Made by a program: the position numbers and the translations under genes. A DNA stretch of 64,000 nucleotides, taken from positions 5,722,501 to 5,786,500 of the forward strand of contig JAKSXM010000237.1 of NCBI GenBank assembly GCA_022575985.1, in the 5' to 3' direction. This document shows positions 13,231 through 25,750 of this stretch, one piece after another (within the stretch, counting starts at the first letter, position 1; the number at the start of each line of letters is the position of its first letter). The notes under the pieces were generated by a model. It ran no database searches. It had not been told where the DNA came from and worked only from the letters and a program-made list of their open reading frames with translations. This stretch comes from Anagrus nilaparvatae. Its lineage: Eukaryota; Arthropoda; Insecta; Hymenoptera; Mymaridae.

Positions 13231-13537
13231 AGAGCTCTCCTGTCCCTAGGCAGGGGGGAAGGCAGCGGCCAGCTGCCTAGGCTGCGCGTCCCAAACTGAA
13301 GTTATACCTGAAAAGGTAGTTCCGGTTTGGGACAAACAAGCGCGGGGGGTTTAAAGTGTGTTTATCCAGTAAGAATCTGGGGCGTATCCGGCGACCGCGT
13401 TCGCCGGTGGTCTCCCAGTTATACACTTTGTACAACTGGGCGGTCATAGAAATTTGCGGGCCTTTAAGGCCCGCAAACACTCCATGGCTGATATAAGATT
13501 CACATATTTCCCTTATTAAAAAAAAAAAAAAAAAAAA
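11703..13537 (+). mobile_element. 5'-truncated R1-like LINE inserted antisense in a transposase exon
   Basis: A clearly GC-richer block than its surroundings. It begins inside the reverse transcriptase domain, runs through a C-terminal zinc knuckle and a 3' UTR, and ends in about 22 A residues (13,518-13,539). It is flanked by AACCCTT at 11,696-11,702 and 13,538-13,544, with the second copy merging into the poly(A). Removing it rejoins the transposase reading frame on the minus strand (..HYYAR then VNPHV..). Target-primed reverse transcription explains the 5' truncation, tail and duplication. Confidence 0.92.
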
Positions 13538-14841
13538 AACCCTTGCATAATAATGGTTGTTATGTTGGTTGAAGCTTCTATCTCTTCCACAAGACGATTC
13601 GTCTGAAAATAATATTCTCCGAAATATATTATTGTCTTCATTATACATGTTAAGTAGTTCTTGGCAAAACGTGACTCTTATTTCAAAATCTTTGTTTCTT
13701 AGATTTTGTACCGAGTTGTAATGGAATCCATGTAATGTGTTTAGTCTTAAAGAGCGCTGGATTCTGCTGTAATTTGTTCCAAATAACATAGCCATTTGCC
13801 TAATACTAACGTTTGGATTATAATCTATTTCATCTAGAATATAAAAGAAAAGAACTATTTAGTATAATTTGAAATATTTAAACATTATTATTTTTTAGTA
13901 TATTCTAATTAGTTTTTAAGATAGTTTTTCACTTTTGTAAACAAAAAAATCAATAAATTTTTAGGATCTCTAAAAACCTGCAGGTGCTATCTAAAATTAT
14001 TTTATTTGCCAGTAAAAAAAAAAAAATTTAAATTTATAATTGTAATTCATAAAAAATCAAATTTAAGCAAGAATATTTTTCTAGCAGCTTAATTTACCCT
14101 TTAACTAATTTTTTTATTTTTTTTAATTAAAATTTTGGTAATTTTATTATAATCATTATTGTTATTGCTATAGGTTATAATAATTAGACATAACATTAAA
14201 AATTTTTGAAATTATATAAAAAAGAATTTAAAAAAAATTTTTATTTCTACAAAAAGAAAAGGTTAGGTATAAATGTAAAATTCAAAAAATTATAAAATGA
14301 AAAGTTAGGTTAATTGTAAAATTTTAAAAATTAAAAATTTTAAATTCTACAAAATAGAAAAGGTTAAGTGCAAATGTAAAATTGAAAAAATTATACAATG
14401 AAAGTTAGGTTAATTGTAAAATTTAAAAAATTAAAAATTAAAAAAATTATACAGGGGTTAAATTAAAATCTAAAATATAAAACAATTTACAAAAAAAGGT
14501 TATGAAAAAAAATTTTAGTATTTAAGAAATTAATAAAAAAACATAAGTATTTGAGAAAATGTTTTTTCTTCTATTAGATTAATTTCATAGTAATTTTACT
14601 TACGTTCTATTTCATTATCAAGATTAGCGTTTCTTCCAATGCCATCTCCTCCTCTTCGTGGTATCATATTGCCATTATATCTTGCTCTCACTATAGCATG
14701 CAAAATGACACCTCGACCAGGAGCTCGACGATCTGGAAATCGCATATGGTATAATCGAGCTGCAGCTGCAGCATTATTACCAACTTCGGCATAAATTAGT
14801 ATCATGTCCAGATACTCATTTGGCTAATAGTTAGCAGCCAT

Positions 14842-16140
14842 GTTAGCGACTATCGATTTTTAATTAATATCTTTTTATCTTGAAGCCTGATGAACGACTA
14901 ATATTTTAAGCGGTATGGTTACATATAGCACCTTTTTAGTTAAAAACAAAAGACAGTAGCTTAAATAAACTGAGCTATATTTAAGAGAGTCTACGTTGTT
15001 CTTTTGATTTCTTTTTAAACAAATAAAAAATCTTTATATTTTAAATTTAAATTTAAAACAAAATTTTTTTAAAAATAAAATATTGATCAGCTTATCAAAA
15101 AATTATAATGCGAGAAAATTATTTTAGTTTTAAATTTATAATTTATTCTTAAATAAATAAATTTAATATTTAAAAAAAATAATGCAGGGTTTTCCGTACT
15201 AAAAAAAAAAAATTTAATACAAAATTTTTTAAAAAGATGGTGTATTTACAGATATAATGCTAGCAATACCTATTTAATAGATTACAATATCTTTGGTAAA
15301 GATTGCATTTCAAAGATCGGGCCGTTAAAAAAAATTTATTCTTTTAATACACAAATAGAGTTTTTGTAAAAATTATTGTGGGTGAAAAATGTGTCAAAAA
15401 AACAAAACAAAAATTTTTTACTATAGTCTTTCTGAGCGAAAACAGACATGGTTGGCATGTTAATTCAACGAATCTGACTCATATTTTGTTGTTGTTTTTA
15501 TATATCCATGGTTAGAAGATTCTGAGATTTTTAGCCCTCTAGGTCACAAACTTATCGAGATATGCCCATCAAATCTTTTTAGTGGCTCTCGATTTTATGA
15601 GACAGATTCCGAGATTTCGAAACAAATTCTAAAAATCAATTCTAAAACTCGCAAGCTTGAAAATCGTTTCACAAGTATAAAAAGTCTTGAAAAACTGATT
15701 TTTATAAAAATCTTAATAAGTGAGGCACCGCCATATTTTTCGCTCAAAATTAAACTGGAAGATGTTCGAATAATGTCTTTTAGATATTGATTATATTGAT
15801 TATTGAACATAATGATTATTTTAATGACCTATACAAAAAATTTTGTTTCAATTTTTTAAGGTTTATTTCAGCTTTAAAAATTCTTAGCGTTTCTATTATA
15901 CCTCTACAAATAATTTGATCTTTGAACAAATTCACTTTTAATTATTTATTTTATTTTACATAAACTAACTGTAAGAAATATGTATGTAAAATAAACTGAA
16001 AAAATAAAATTAAAATATTTAAAACCTAGACTAAAATCTCAGCTAAAATTTAATCAAGTCAAGTACAAAAATTACTGCGCCATTTATGGCGCCGTTTCTA
16101 AGTTAAGTTAGAAACACACTAATATACAGGAAAATACTCT
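14842..16140. other. AT-rich region with nothing recognisable
   Basis: No conserved coding segment or terminal repeat is visible. A minus-strand open frame at 15,595-15,810 has no recognised motif and ordinary local composition. A mixed-composition patch sits at 15,430-15,800. Confidence 0.35.
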
Positions 16141-16156
16141 TTCTCTCTCATTGATA

Positions 16157-16250
16157 ATCGCAATTCGAGCAAAAATACTCGAAAGTCGGAATTCGAGCAA
16201 AAAAACTCGAAAGTCGGAATTCGAGCGAAAATACTCGCATCGCAAGAGTA
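16157..16250. repeat. Three units of a 29-bp repeat built from CGAG..CTCG hairpins
   Basis: Units read roughly AATTCGAGCAAAAATACTCG followed by AAAGTCGG. Each contains CGAG and CTCG about eight bases apart, so it can form a short stem. A variant with GCGAAAATACTCG ends the set, and another CGAGTCGAGCGAAAATAC lies at 16,278-16,297. Confidence 0.7.
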
Positions 16251-18227
16251 ATATAGCGTCTGCTCTCGCCCGGTATATCGAGTCGAGCGAAAATACTTAC
16301 TATATACACTACTTCTGCACTCGTAACGTACATAAATAAATGTTATGGAGTAATATTTTTATTATTAAAAGGTTAATGGAGTATTGTTATGGATATGTTA
16401 TGGATATAAAAATTATTATATTTACTTCTGCACTGGTATCGTTATCGTATAAATAAAAAGAAATTCAACTATAAAGGATTCAAAAATATAACCTAATAAG
16501 TATCATGAAAATCCATTGCTGGAGCAGTGTTTATTTTATTGATAATGGTTTATTCTTATAATGAATGTTTATTCCATTGATAATGGTTTATTCTTATGAT
16601 GAATGTTTAAAAAGTTTAAAAACTCATTAATTGCAGAAAACAAGTAATCAATATCTATAAGGTTAACAAGACTCATATCGTATAATAGCTAATTCCTTTT
16701 GAACATTGATCGTAAGAACAAAGACTACTCCAGTAATGGATTTCTTGATAGTTAAGTAATATTTTTATTTTTTAAATGATGAAATAACTATCTCTTTTTT
16801 TTTAGGTATATGTCTAGCATGCAAATCAGTCAGCAATAAATAAAAAAAGTAAATAATTAAATGAACAATTTTTTTCTTTTAAGTTTTTAGCTTTTAACTA
16901 AGGGTTTCAAAAATATAATTCAGTTCGGCTTTACATTTACAGTTTCATGTGTATCAAAAAATCCATGACTCGTGTTGTGTTTGTTCTTACAATGAATGTT
17001 CTGCAGTTTAAAAACTCATTAATTGCAGCAAAACAAGTAATAAGTATCTTAGACAGACAAGAAACATTTGGTGTATAATAGCTAAATAACCATCTCTTTT
17101 TTTTATATGTGTCCAGCATGCATCTGTCAGTTATAGCAGAAAAAAGCACATAAATAAAATAAAAAAATAAATGAAAAATTTTTTCTTTTAGGTTAGAGTT
17201 TTTAATTCAGGCTTTCAAGCATATAATATAGTTCGGCTTTATATTAACATTCTCATGTATTACTTAAGTTTCAAGAAATCCATTGCTGGAGCAGTGTTCA
17301 TTCTTACGATGAATGTTCTGCAGTTTAAGAACTCATTAATTGCAGAAAACAAGTAATCAATATCTAAGATTGACAAGAATCATATTGTGTAATAGCTGAT
17401 TCCTTTTGAAACCAGAACATTGATCGAATAAAAAATATTATTCGCATTCATTCATTTTTTTTTTTTTTAATAATAAAAAAGCTTTAAAAAAATCTCTTTT
17501 TTTTTCATATGTCTGGCATGCATCTTTCTATTAAAGTAGACAACAATACATAAAAAAATAAAATAAATAAATAAACAATTTTTTCTTATAAGTTTTTAAA
17601 TTTTAACTAAGAGATTCAAAAATATAATTCAGTTCGTCATATTCGCAGTCTCATGTATTACCTAAGTATCAAGAAATCCATGTGTTTGTTCTTAAAATCA
17701 ATGTTCTGGAGTTCAAAAGGAATTAGCTATTACACCAAATGTTTCTTGTCTGTCTATAAGATATTACAACATATGATTCTTGTCAGTCTCAGATATTGTT
17801 TAATTGTTTCCTGCAATTAATGAGTTTTTAAACTGCAGAACATTCATCGCAAGAAAAAACACTGCTCCAGCAATGGATTTCATGATACTTAAGTAATACA
17901 TGAGAATCCTATATATATTAAAATGAAATAATTTAAAAAAGTTGTCACCCTAATCAGTGTGTAACTCAAAATCTATATCACCAAAACGATCAAACTAAAG
18001 TGCTATGTATTTGTTAGTGCGTTATCTAAAACAAGTTTTTTTGGTTTTTAATTTAACCCTTTCATTAAAGAGGAATCTCTAGAAAACCAATTTACGTTAA
18101 ATTACAAAAAAATTTATCTTTTAAAAAATTAATATCTGAGACAAAATAAATATATTATTATATTATTTTATATAACAAAAAATATATATTAAAAAATTTC
18201 TACTTTTATCAAGCTGTGAACAATCAA

Positions 18228-18775
18228 TATGACTTTTGCAATAAAAGATTTTTTTTTGGAATTTTTATTTTTTCATGTTTAAGACAAACGAATGATTTTT
18301 TATGAAATTTTTTAATTCTTAAATTTTTTAATTTTTTAATTTTTTAATTTTTTACAATCCATATAACTTTTGCAATAAAATATTTTTTTTGAAAATTTTT
18401 ATTATTTCGAGTTTAAAACACACAAATGAAATTTTATAAAATTAATAAAATTTTGGACAATCCATATGACTTTTGCAATAAAATATTTTTTTTGAAAATT
18501 TTTATTATTTGAAATATTATGAAATATTATGAAATTTATAAAGTTTTGGACAATCCATATGACTTTTGCAATAAAATATTTTTATTAGAAATTTATTTAT
18601 TTCGGTTTTAAAACACACAAATGAAATTTTAGGAAATTTATAAAGTTTAGGACAATTATTGAAAATTTCTTTATTTCGGTTTTAAAACACACAAATGAAA
18701 TTTTAGGAAATTTATAAAGTTTTGGACAATCAATTTAACTTTTGCAAAAAATATTTTTATTGAAAATTTTTTATA
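18228..18775. repeat. Degenerate tandem repeat of about 100-120 bp inside the Helitron
   Basis: Four to five copies share GGACAATCCATATGACTTTT and GCAATAAAATATTTTTTTG, then a GTTTAAAACACACAAATGAAA segment. Copies vary in length. There is no coding potential. Confidence 0.75.
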
Positions 18776-18884
18776 TTTTATTTTATTAATACTATTATAA
18801 AATTTATAATGGTACAAAAGCAATTAATCGCTTGCAACAGATTCTGAATGAATCTGATTATGAAAATAGATAATAGTTAAGCTA

Positions 18885-21230
18885 TTTAAGTGGGATATAT
18901 TTTAATAAATTCAATACTAATAATTCAATGCTATTATTGCATAAAAACCATTAAAAGTACAACATTTCTATAAAACAGGACAGTATTCGAAAACATTTAA
19001 GTGGGGCATATTCTGCTAAATTGAATACTAATAATTCAATGCTATTATTTCATAAAAACAATTGAAATTACAACATTTATATAAAAGAGACCAATATTCA
19101 AAAACATTTAAGTGAGTATGTTTTGCTAAATTCAATACTAATATTTCAATGGTATCATTGCTTAAAAAAATTAAAATTCAACTTTTCTATAAAACAGGAA
19201 AAAAAATTTAAAATGGTGTTTATTCTGCTTAATTCAATATTTATATTTCAATGCTATAATTGCATAAAAATAATTGAAATTACAACATTTCTATAAAACA
19301 GGACAGAATTCGAAAACATTTAAGAAGGGCATATTTGCTAAATTCAATACTAAAATTTCAATGCTATCAATGCTTAAAAACATTAAAATTACAAGTTTAC
19401 TATAAAACAGGGAAAAAAATTTAAAGTGTTGTTTATTTTGCTAAATTCAATACTAATATTTCAATGCTATCATTGCATAAAAATATATTAAATCAAAACA
19501 TTTCTATAAAAGATGTCAATATTTGAAAATGTGATGGCATATTTGCATTATGATTTAATTAATTAATAAGAAAAAAAAGAAATCTCAAAAATGTAAAAAA
19601 TTATTGTGTGTGTACACATTTTTCAAAGCGACGCTGCTGGCCGGTCTGTATGTCTTTTTATTGTACACGTAATTTCTTAAACGAAAGGCGGAAATGCATC
19701 AATTAGGAGTATTTAAAACCCAAAAATTAAAAATGAATGCATTTCCACCTTCCGTTTAGGAAATCCAAAATAGACGCACGCATTTCTTCCTGCGCGTGGG
19801 CCATTCAGACCCTACGAAAAGTACACTGACCCCACGCATGGGAAGGTGTTTCAAGGAGAAGGGGCAATGACCGAGGCACTGAAATCGAGTGCATCTCTCG
19901 GTCATTCACTTCTGAACTAGAAACAGCAAAGGTCGTTCACTCTTTACTAAACTATTCAAAATTTTTGTATCCGGAATTTTAATTTTTTTGTATTTTTCGA
20001 ACTTAGAATTTTTAAAATAATTTTTATATTCAAATTTTGTAATTCTTTAACTAAGTATTTTGTGTTAAATAAATAAGTTTTTTTTTGTGTTAAAATTTTA
20101 AATTTTTCGAGTATCATTTAAAATTTCTTTACATTATACTCCTAAATTCCTGTCATCAAACGAACGAGTCCTTATTTTTCTAAATTCTCATCGTCCACGT
20201 GGAGCAAAAAGGAACAAAAGTAAGTAAAATTTTCAATTCATTTATTAAGAATTCTATTCAAAACTCTAAACAAAATTTTCTTAATTCTATTCTCATGCAG
20301 ATTGAAGAATCGTGCTCGCGACCTAACTAAATTTGTTTATATCTTTAATTTTTTAAATTAAAATAAATTATTACTAAATAATTTAACGTTTTTCTTCTAA
20401 TTCAATTTATTAAATTACGGGACATAATTGAAATTTTAAATCGTGAGTAGTGAGAGAAATTACGGCACTGGACCTAGAAACCCAGTACGTGGCTCGAAAA
20501 AATTACACACACTCATAATCTAAATTTTTAATATAAAAAAATTCTAATTAAATAATTATAAATTATCTGCTAACCTAACATAACAAAAACATTTAAGTGG
20601 GGTATATTTTACTAAATTCAATACTAATGATTCAATGCTATTAAAAACAATTGAAATTACAAAAATTCTATAAAAAAGGACAGTATTCGAGAACATTTAA
20701 GTAGGGAATATTACTGCTAAATTGAATACTAATATTTCAATGCTACGATTGCATAAAAATATTTGAAATTACAAAATTTCTATAAAAGAGGACCGTATTC
20801 GAAAACATTTATAATACTAATAATTCAATGCTATCAATGCATAAAAACCATTAAAATTAAAACATTTCTATAAAACAGGACAGTATTTGAAAACATTTAA
20901 GAGGGCATATTGTGCTAAATTCAATACTAATATTTCAATGCTATCATTGCATAAAAATATATTAAATCAAAACATTTCTATAAAAGAGGACAGTATTCGA
21001 AAACATTTAAGTGGTGTATATTTTGATAAATTCAATATTAATAATTCAATTCTATTACTGAATAAAAAGAATTGAAATTACAACATTTCTATAAAACAGG
21101 TCAGTATTCAAGAACATTTAAGTGGGGAATAATCTGCTAATTTTAATACTAATATTTCAATGCTATTATTGCTTAAAAATAATTGAAATTACAACATTTC
21201 ATGTCTACAACATGAAAATATTTCTAATAT
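18885..21230. repeat. Tandem repeat of about 120 bp inside the Helitron, split in two
   Basis: Copies contain GAAAACATTTAAGTGGGG, then TTGCTAAATTCAATACTAAT, TTTCAATGCTATTATTGC and CTATAAAACAGGACAGTATT. They occur from 18,885 to about 19,555 and again from about 20,580 to 21,230, with a non-repetitive segment between. Some units keep an open frame by chance (for example 20,887-21,075), which I do not regard as a gene. Confidence 0.85.
19560..20580 (+). other. Foreign-looking segment with a possible intron inside the Helitron array
   Basis: Less AT-rich than its surroundings, especially 19,620-19,960 (GCGACGCTGCTGGCCGG, TGCGCGTGGGCC, CTGACCCCACGCATGGG). It interrupts the 120-bp array. A donor-like AAAAGTAAGT at about 20,216-20,225 and an acceptor-like TTCTCATGCAG ending near 20,300 could bound an 80-bp intron. 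Near 19,680-19,760 there is an imperfect inverted repeat around GGCGGAAATGCAT. Its edges show TTGTGTGTGTAC and TACACACACTC in inverted sense, so it may instead be a separate insertion. Helitrons often capture gene pieces; no product is recognised. Confidence 0.4.
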
Positions 21231-22313
21231 TTCAATCTATATTGTCGGGTGTTTTATATATGAAAAAATTCGAAAAATTTCATCGAATAAGAAATTGGAT
21301 ATCGGCTGTCTTAAACATTAAAAACCCAAAAATTCAAAATATTTGACTTTAAGTCGTTTTTTTGCTATTTCTCTTTAATGAATGCATTAAATAAAAAACA
21401 AAAAAAGTGGTTTTAGAAAAGTGCTTAATAAATATAAAGCAATTTGGTTTTTACATTTTGATACAATCCATTCCGAGATCTGAAGTGATGAAAATGACAA
21501 CTTTTTGAGTTTTTAAATTTAATTTTCTTAGCTTCAAACAGTTGTTACTCTTAACCGAGAGCTCAAATTAAAAAAAACAAACGGACATTGATAGAATTTT
21601 TTCCAAGAATTAATCTGAACTTAAGTTCGTCTCAAAAGACCTCTTAGATCTTGAGAAAAATCAGTTTTATTTTTTATGTTTTCGACCACTAACTTCTGAG
21701 TTTGATATCTCAAATTCTTTTGAATATTTTTTTAAAATTATAAAAACGACTGGGGATATTTCTTTAAAAATTAATTTAAAACAACTTTCATGTATTTTCG
21801 TCCATACAGCTCTTCATAAATTAGTGCTGAATAATATTAAAAATAATAAATTTTTTCGATTATTTCATTTTTAATATATATATAGGATAGGATTTTATGA
21901 TTAAAATATTTTTTAAAACAATTTTTAAATGAAAAACAAAAATTATTTTAATTTTGAGCAGCAATATTTTTTATTTTTAGACATCAACGGATAGTGTGAT
22001 AGTTAAATGTTCAATATTACTGTCACATTCTGCCGAGCGTAGCGAGGCCAATCAGCTAGTGTAAATATAAAGCCAAACTTAATTACAAGTTTGAAAGCCA
22101 CAATTAAAAACTCAAATTTAAAAGAAAAAAATTGTTCATTTATTTATTTATTTTTGTATGAGTATTTTTCAACTATAACTGACAGATGCATCCTAGGCAT
22201 ATAAAAAAAAAGAGATGGTTGTGTCATTATTCAAAGAAAATAAGTAAATAAATTGAGAGTTTTTGTCTCTAAGTTTTTAGTTTATAATTAAAGCATTCAA
22301 TAATATATTTCAG

Positions 22314-22412
22314 CTCAGACGGTAAAACTTTGAATGCTCATAAAGTTATCTTATCCGCAAGTAGTAATTTCTTTAAAAACATTTTCAATGTTAGAATTTT
22401 TTATTATTTATA
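22314..22412 (+). pseudogene. Truncated BTB exon at the left end of the palindrome
   Basis: Reads SDGKTLNAHKVILSASS and FFKNIFN, then meets a stop, identical in content to the end of the BTB exon at the right side. The 5' half of the exon is missing: homology stops at GACGGTAAAAC (22,318), where a different repeat family begins. This is the inverted-duplication breakpoint on the left. Confidence 0.8.
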
Positions 22413-23159
22413 AATTTATTTCATTTTTTTTTATTGGTTTGCATGAGTCGGAATTTTAAGAATTTTTTTACATGATTTTAAAAAATGGATTCTTGTAACA
22501 GAGGCTTAAAAAGAAACATAAACAAAAAAAATTCATAATTTAATTTAAAATTAAATTTTTATTATTTAAATTTATGTAAAATATTATTTGTTTTAGAAAA
22601 CAATAATTTCTTACAAAATAAAACAATAAATAATTACAACTTTGTTGAAAAATCTTTCTTTTTGACTTGTTTTCAATATTGCAGTTGTAAATATTTATAA
22701 ACTATTAATGCTTATCGTCACTTAAATTTTTAAAATCAAGAAAACCTTTCAGTTATTGAAAGGAAGAAAAATTTTTCAGTATCAAAAATTCATAAAATAA
22801 AATAGAAAAAAGTTCTTCGACCTTTCATCGAAAAAATATTGGTATTATTTATTTATTATTGACGTTTCGGTCTCTAAAAAATTATTAAAATTTTGAATAT
22901 ACATGAAAATTAAATTAAAAAATTATAATTAATATTGATCTTACTTTTAATATAATAATTATGGACATTCAAAAATTACGTGTGTTCTATTTTATTTTTG
23001 CACTCGAGTATCAACTATAACCAAATTTTAAATCATAAAATACTTCTAAAATGTCTTGAATACTAATAAATAAATTTTTCATGTATTCTTGTATATGATA
23101 AATAAATTAAAGTAGAATTAAAACTAAGTTAAGTCTTGTTGTTTCCTAATCACAAGTTA

Positions 23160-23835
23160 TAACTTTATTTTGGGCCATAAATGTTGTAAGATGAAATTAT
23201 ATGGCCCAAAAGCTAAGTAAATTTTTATTTCAGCAAAAGTATGAATTCCTAATAAATATATTATAACTTTTTGGCCATAAATGTTGTGAGATGAAATATA
23301 TGGCCTAAGCTAAGTAAATTTTTATTTCAGCAAAAGTATAAATTCCTAATAAATATATTTTAACTTTTGGGCCATAAATGTTGTGAGATGAATTTTTATG
23401 GCCTAAGTTAAGTAAAAATTTAATTTAAGTAAAAGTATATTTCAAAATATTGATATTGATTAAATTAATAATTTTTTTTAAACTTTAATAAATTAAAGTA
23501 TAATTAAAACTAAGTTAAGTCTTGTTGTTTTCTATCACAAGTTATAATATAACTTTATTTTGGGCCATAAATGTTGTAAGATGAAATTATATGGCCCAAA
23601 AGCTAAGTAAATTTTTATTTCAGCAAAAGTATGAATTCCTAATAAATATATTATAACTTTTGGGCCATAAATGTTGTGAGATGAAATTTTATGCCCTAAG
23701 CTAAGTAAAATTTTAATTTAAGCAAAGTATAAATTTCTAATAATAAATATATTATAACTTTTGGGCCATAAATGTTGTGAGATGAAATTAAATGGCCTAA
23801 GCTAAGCGAATTTTTATTTCAGCAAAAGTTTACAG
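23160..23835. repeat. Left cluster of short GGGCCAT..ATGGCC hairpin units
   Basis: Six stem-loops near 23,169, 23,270, 23,367, 23,562, 23,659 and 23,759. The best ones read TTTTGGGCCATA, a loop of about 20 nt with TGTTGTRAGATGAAAT, then TATGGCCCAAAA. A sixfold mirror set lies at 26,980-27,620 in the other arm. Linking text repeats CTAAGTAAATTTTTATTTC and GCAAAAGTATRAATTCC. Confidence 0.85.
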
Positions 23836-23940
23836 TAAACAGATAATTTTTCTTATTCAGCTTTTTCACATTGAGCTCACAGGCTGTACTATAAATATAA
23901 TTAGCTTATATTATAACAATAACTAAAAACTAATTTTAAA

Positions 23941-25750
23941 TAGATGTAAGACTTTAATAAATTAAAGTATAATTACGTCTAAGTTAAGTATGGGTTTTTT
24001 GGCATTTACATGCGATCTGAGCCCAGAGACACTAAAAAAGGATAGAACAATAAAACTTTTAAGATTATTGCCTATACACTTTCGGGCCGTAAAGGTTGTG
24101 AGATCAATTTTTTGGCCCTAAGTTAAGTAGCATTCTAGTTAACCTAAAATTTTGATATAAATAAATTTACAAATAATATAATTATCATTTCTGAAACTCT
24201 TTAATGAGCACAGTTTTTTTATATAATTTTTTTAATAACTGAAAACTAATTTTAAATAGATGTAAGACTTTAATAAATTAAAGTATAATTACGTCTAAGT
24301 TAAGTACGGGTTTTTTGGCATTTACATGCGATCTGAACCCAGAGACACTAAAAAAGGATAGAACAATAAAACTTTTAAGATTATTGCCTATACACTTTCG
24401 GGCCGTAAAGTTTGTGAGGTCAATTTTTTTGGCCCTAAGTTAAGTAGCATTCTAGTTAACCTAAAATTTTGATATAAACAATTTACAAATAATAAATTAT
24501 CATTTCTGAAACTCTTTAATGAGCACAGTTTTTTTATATAATTTTTTTTTATAACTGAAAACTAATTTTAAATAGATGTAAGACTTTAATAAATTAAAGT
24601 ATAATTGCGTCTAAGTTAAGTATGGGTTTTTTGGCATTTACATGCGATCTGAGCCCAGAGACACTAAAAAAGGATAGAACAATAAAACTTTTAAGATTAT
24701 TGCCTATACACTTTCGGGCCGTAAAGTTTGTGAGGTCAATTTTTTTGGCCCTAAGTTAAGTAGCATTCTAGTTAACCTAAAATTTTGATATAAATAAATT
24801 TACAAATAATATAATTATCATTTCTGAAACTCTTTAATGAGCACAGTTTTTTTATATAATTTTTTTAATAACTGAAAACTAATTTTAAATAGATGTTAGA
24901 CTTTAATAAATTAAAGTATAATTACGTCTAAGTTAAGTACGGGTTTTTTGGCATTTACATGCGATCTGAACCCAGAGACACTAAAAAAGGATAGAACAAT
25001 AAAACTTTTAAGATTATTGCCTATACATTTTCGGGCCGTAAAGTTTGTGAGATCAATTTTTTTGGCCCTAAGTTAAGTAGCATTCTAGTTAACCTAAAAT
25101 TTTGATATAAACAAATTACAAATAATAAATTATCATTTCTGAAACTCTTTAATGAGCACAGTTTTTTTATATAATTTTTTTTTATAACTGAAAACTAATT
25201 TTAAATAGATGTAAGACTTTAATAAATTAAAGTATAATTGCGTCTAAGTTAAGTATGGGTTTTTTGGCATTTACATGCGATCTGAACCCAGAGACACTAA
25301 AAAAGGATAGAACAATAAAACTTTTAAGATTATTGCCTATACACTTTTGGGCCGTAAAGGTTGTGAGATCAATTTTTTTGGCCCTAAGTTAAGTAAGCAT
25401 TCTAGTTAACCTAAAATTTTCATATAAACAATTTACAAATAATAAATTATCATTTCTGAAACTCTTTAATGAGCACAGTTTTTTTATATAATTTTTTTTT
25501 ATAACTGAAAACTAATTTTAAATAGATGTAAGACTTTAATAAATTAAAGTATAATTGCGTCTAAGTTAAGTATGGGTTTTTTGGCATTTACATGCGATCT
25601 GAACCCAGAGACACTAAAAAAGGATAGAACAATAAAACTTTTAAGATTATTGCCTATACACTTTTGGGCCGTAAAGGTTGTGAGATCAATTTTTTTGGCC
25701 CTAAGTTAAGTAAGCATTCTAGTTAACCTAAAATTTTGATATAAATAATT
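23941..25750. repeat. Left 316-bp tandem array, six units
   Basis: Units start TAGATGTAAGAC at 23,941, 24,257, 24,573, 24,890, 25,206 and 25,523. Each contains CTAAGTTAAGTAYGGG, TTTACATGCGATCTGARCCC, AAAAAAGGATAGAAC and a hairpin GGGCCGTAAAGGTTGTGAG with GGCCCTAAG as its far arm. Copies are nearly identical. There is no coding sequence. Confidence 0.93.

Larger units (their letters stand above)
8576..14841 (-). pseudogene. DUF4817/mariner-like transposase pseudogene, three exons
   Basis: A cut-and-paste DDE/D transposase of the type common in insects. Exon 1 is 14841-14604: start MAANY, then a TAG stop at 14826-14824, then a helix-turn-helix region with AAAAARLYHMRFPDR. Its donor is GTAAGT. 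Exon 2 runs from 13833 (acceptor TATTCTAG) and carries the first catalytic Asp in ILFSDESS. It is split by a LINE and resumes at 11702 down to 11615 (FRINLWAGIINQRL, donor GTAAGT). Exon 3 is 9031-8576, with acceptor TTTTTAG, VGPIV, then the second Asp in MQDGAPAHTA and the third in PRSPDLNMLDYFLWG. By my count 36 residues lie between the last two Asp. The nonsense codon and the LINE make it dead. The last intron (11614-9032) holds a 2.3-kb palindromic array. The related gene at 60.2-63.8 kb has two extra introns. Confidence 0.85.
17907..22059 (+). mobile_element. Non-autonomous Helitron, 4.15 kb
   Basis: The 5' end is TCCTATATATATTAAAATG directly after A (17,906). The 3' end has a hairpin, GCCGAGCGTAGCGAGGC, eight bases before CTAG (22,056-22,059), and is followed by T. 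Rolling-circle Helitrons insert between A and T without target duplication, and start TC and end CTRR. The flanks join as CATGAGAA and TGTAAATATAAAGCC. The reverse complement of the sister repeat near 17,220-17,270 is continuous across that point. No Rep/helicase frame exists inside. The interior holds two tandem arrays and a foreign-looking segment at 19,560-20,580. Confidence 0.88.
16474..22317. repeat. Dispersed repeat family in direct and inverted copies, split by a Helitron
   Basis: Related units begin near 16,474, 16,904, 17,210 and 17,610 with TTCAAAAATATAATTCAGTTCG. They contain TGTTCTGCAGTTTAAAAACT, TTAATTGCAG and a TCTAGCATGCAT-like motif. An inverted unit occupies about 17,700-17,906 and resumes after the Helitron at 22,060-22,250. 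No coding sequence is seen. The family is useful because other copies show what the Helitron target looked like before insertion. Confidence 0.75.

Noticed and set aside
13277..13540. C-terminal half of the open frame starting MAMLFGTNYS
   Set aside because: After HYYAR the frame runs into the antisense of the LINE poly(A) and 3' UTR. Only the first part is transposase.
20887..21346. Two open frames at the end of the Helitron array
   Set aside because: They are translations of the 120-bp tandem units and the sequence next to them.
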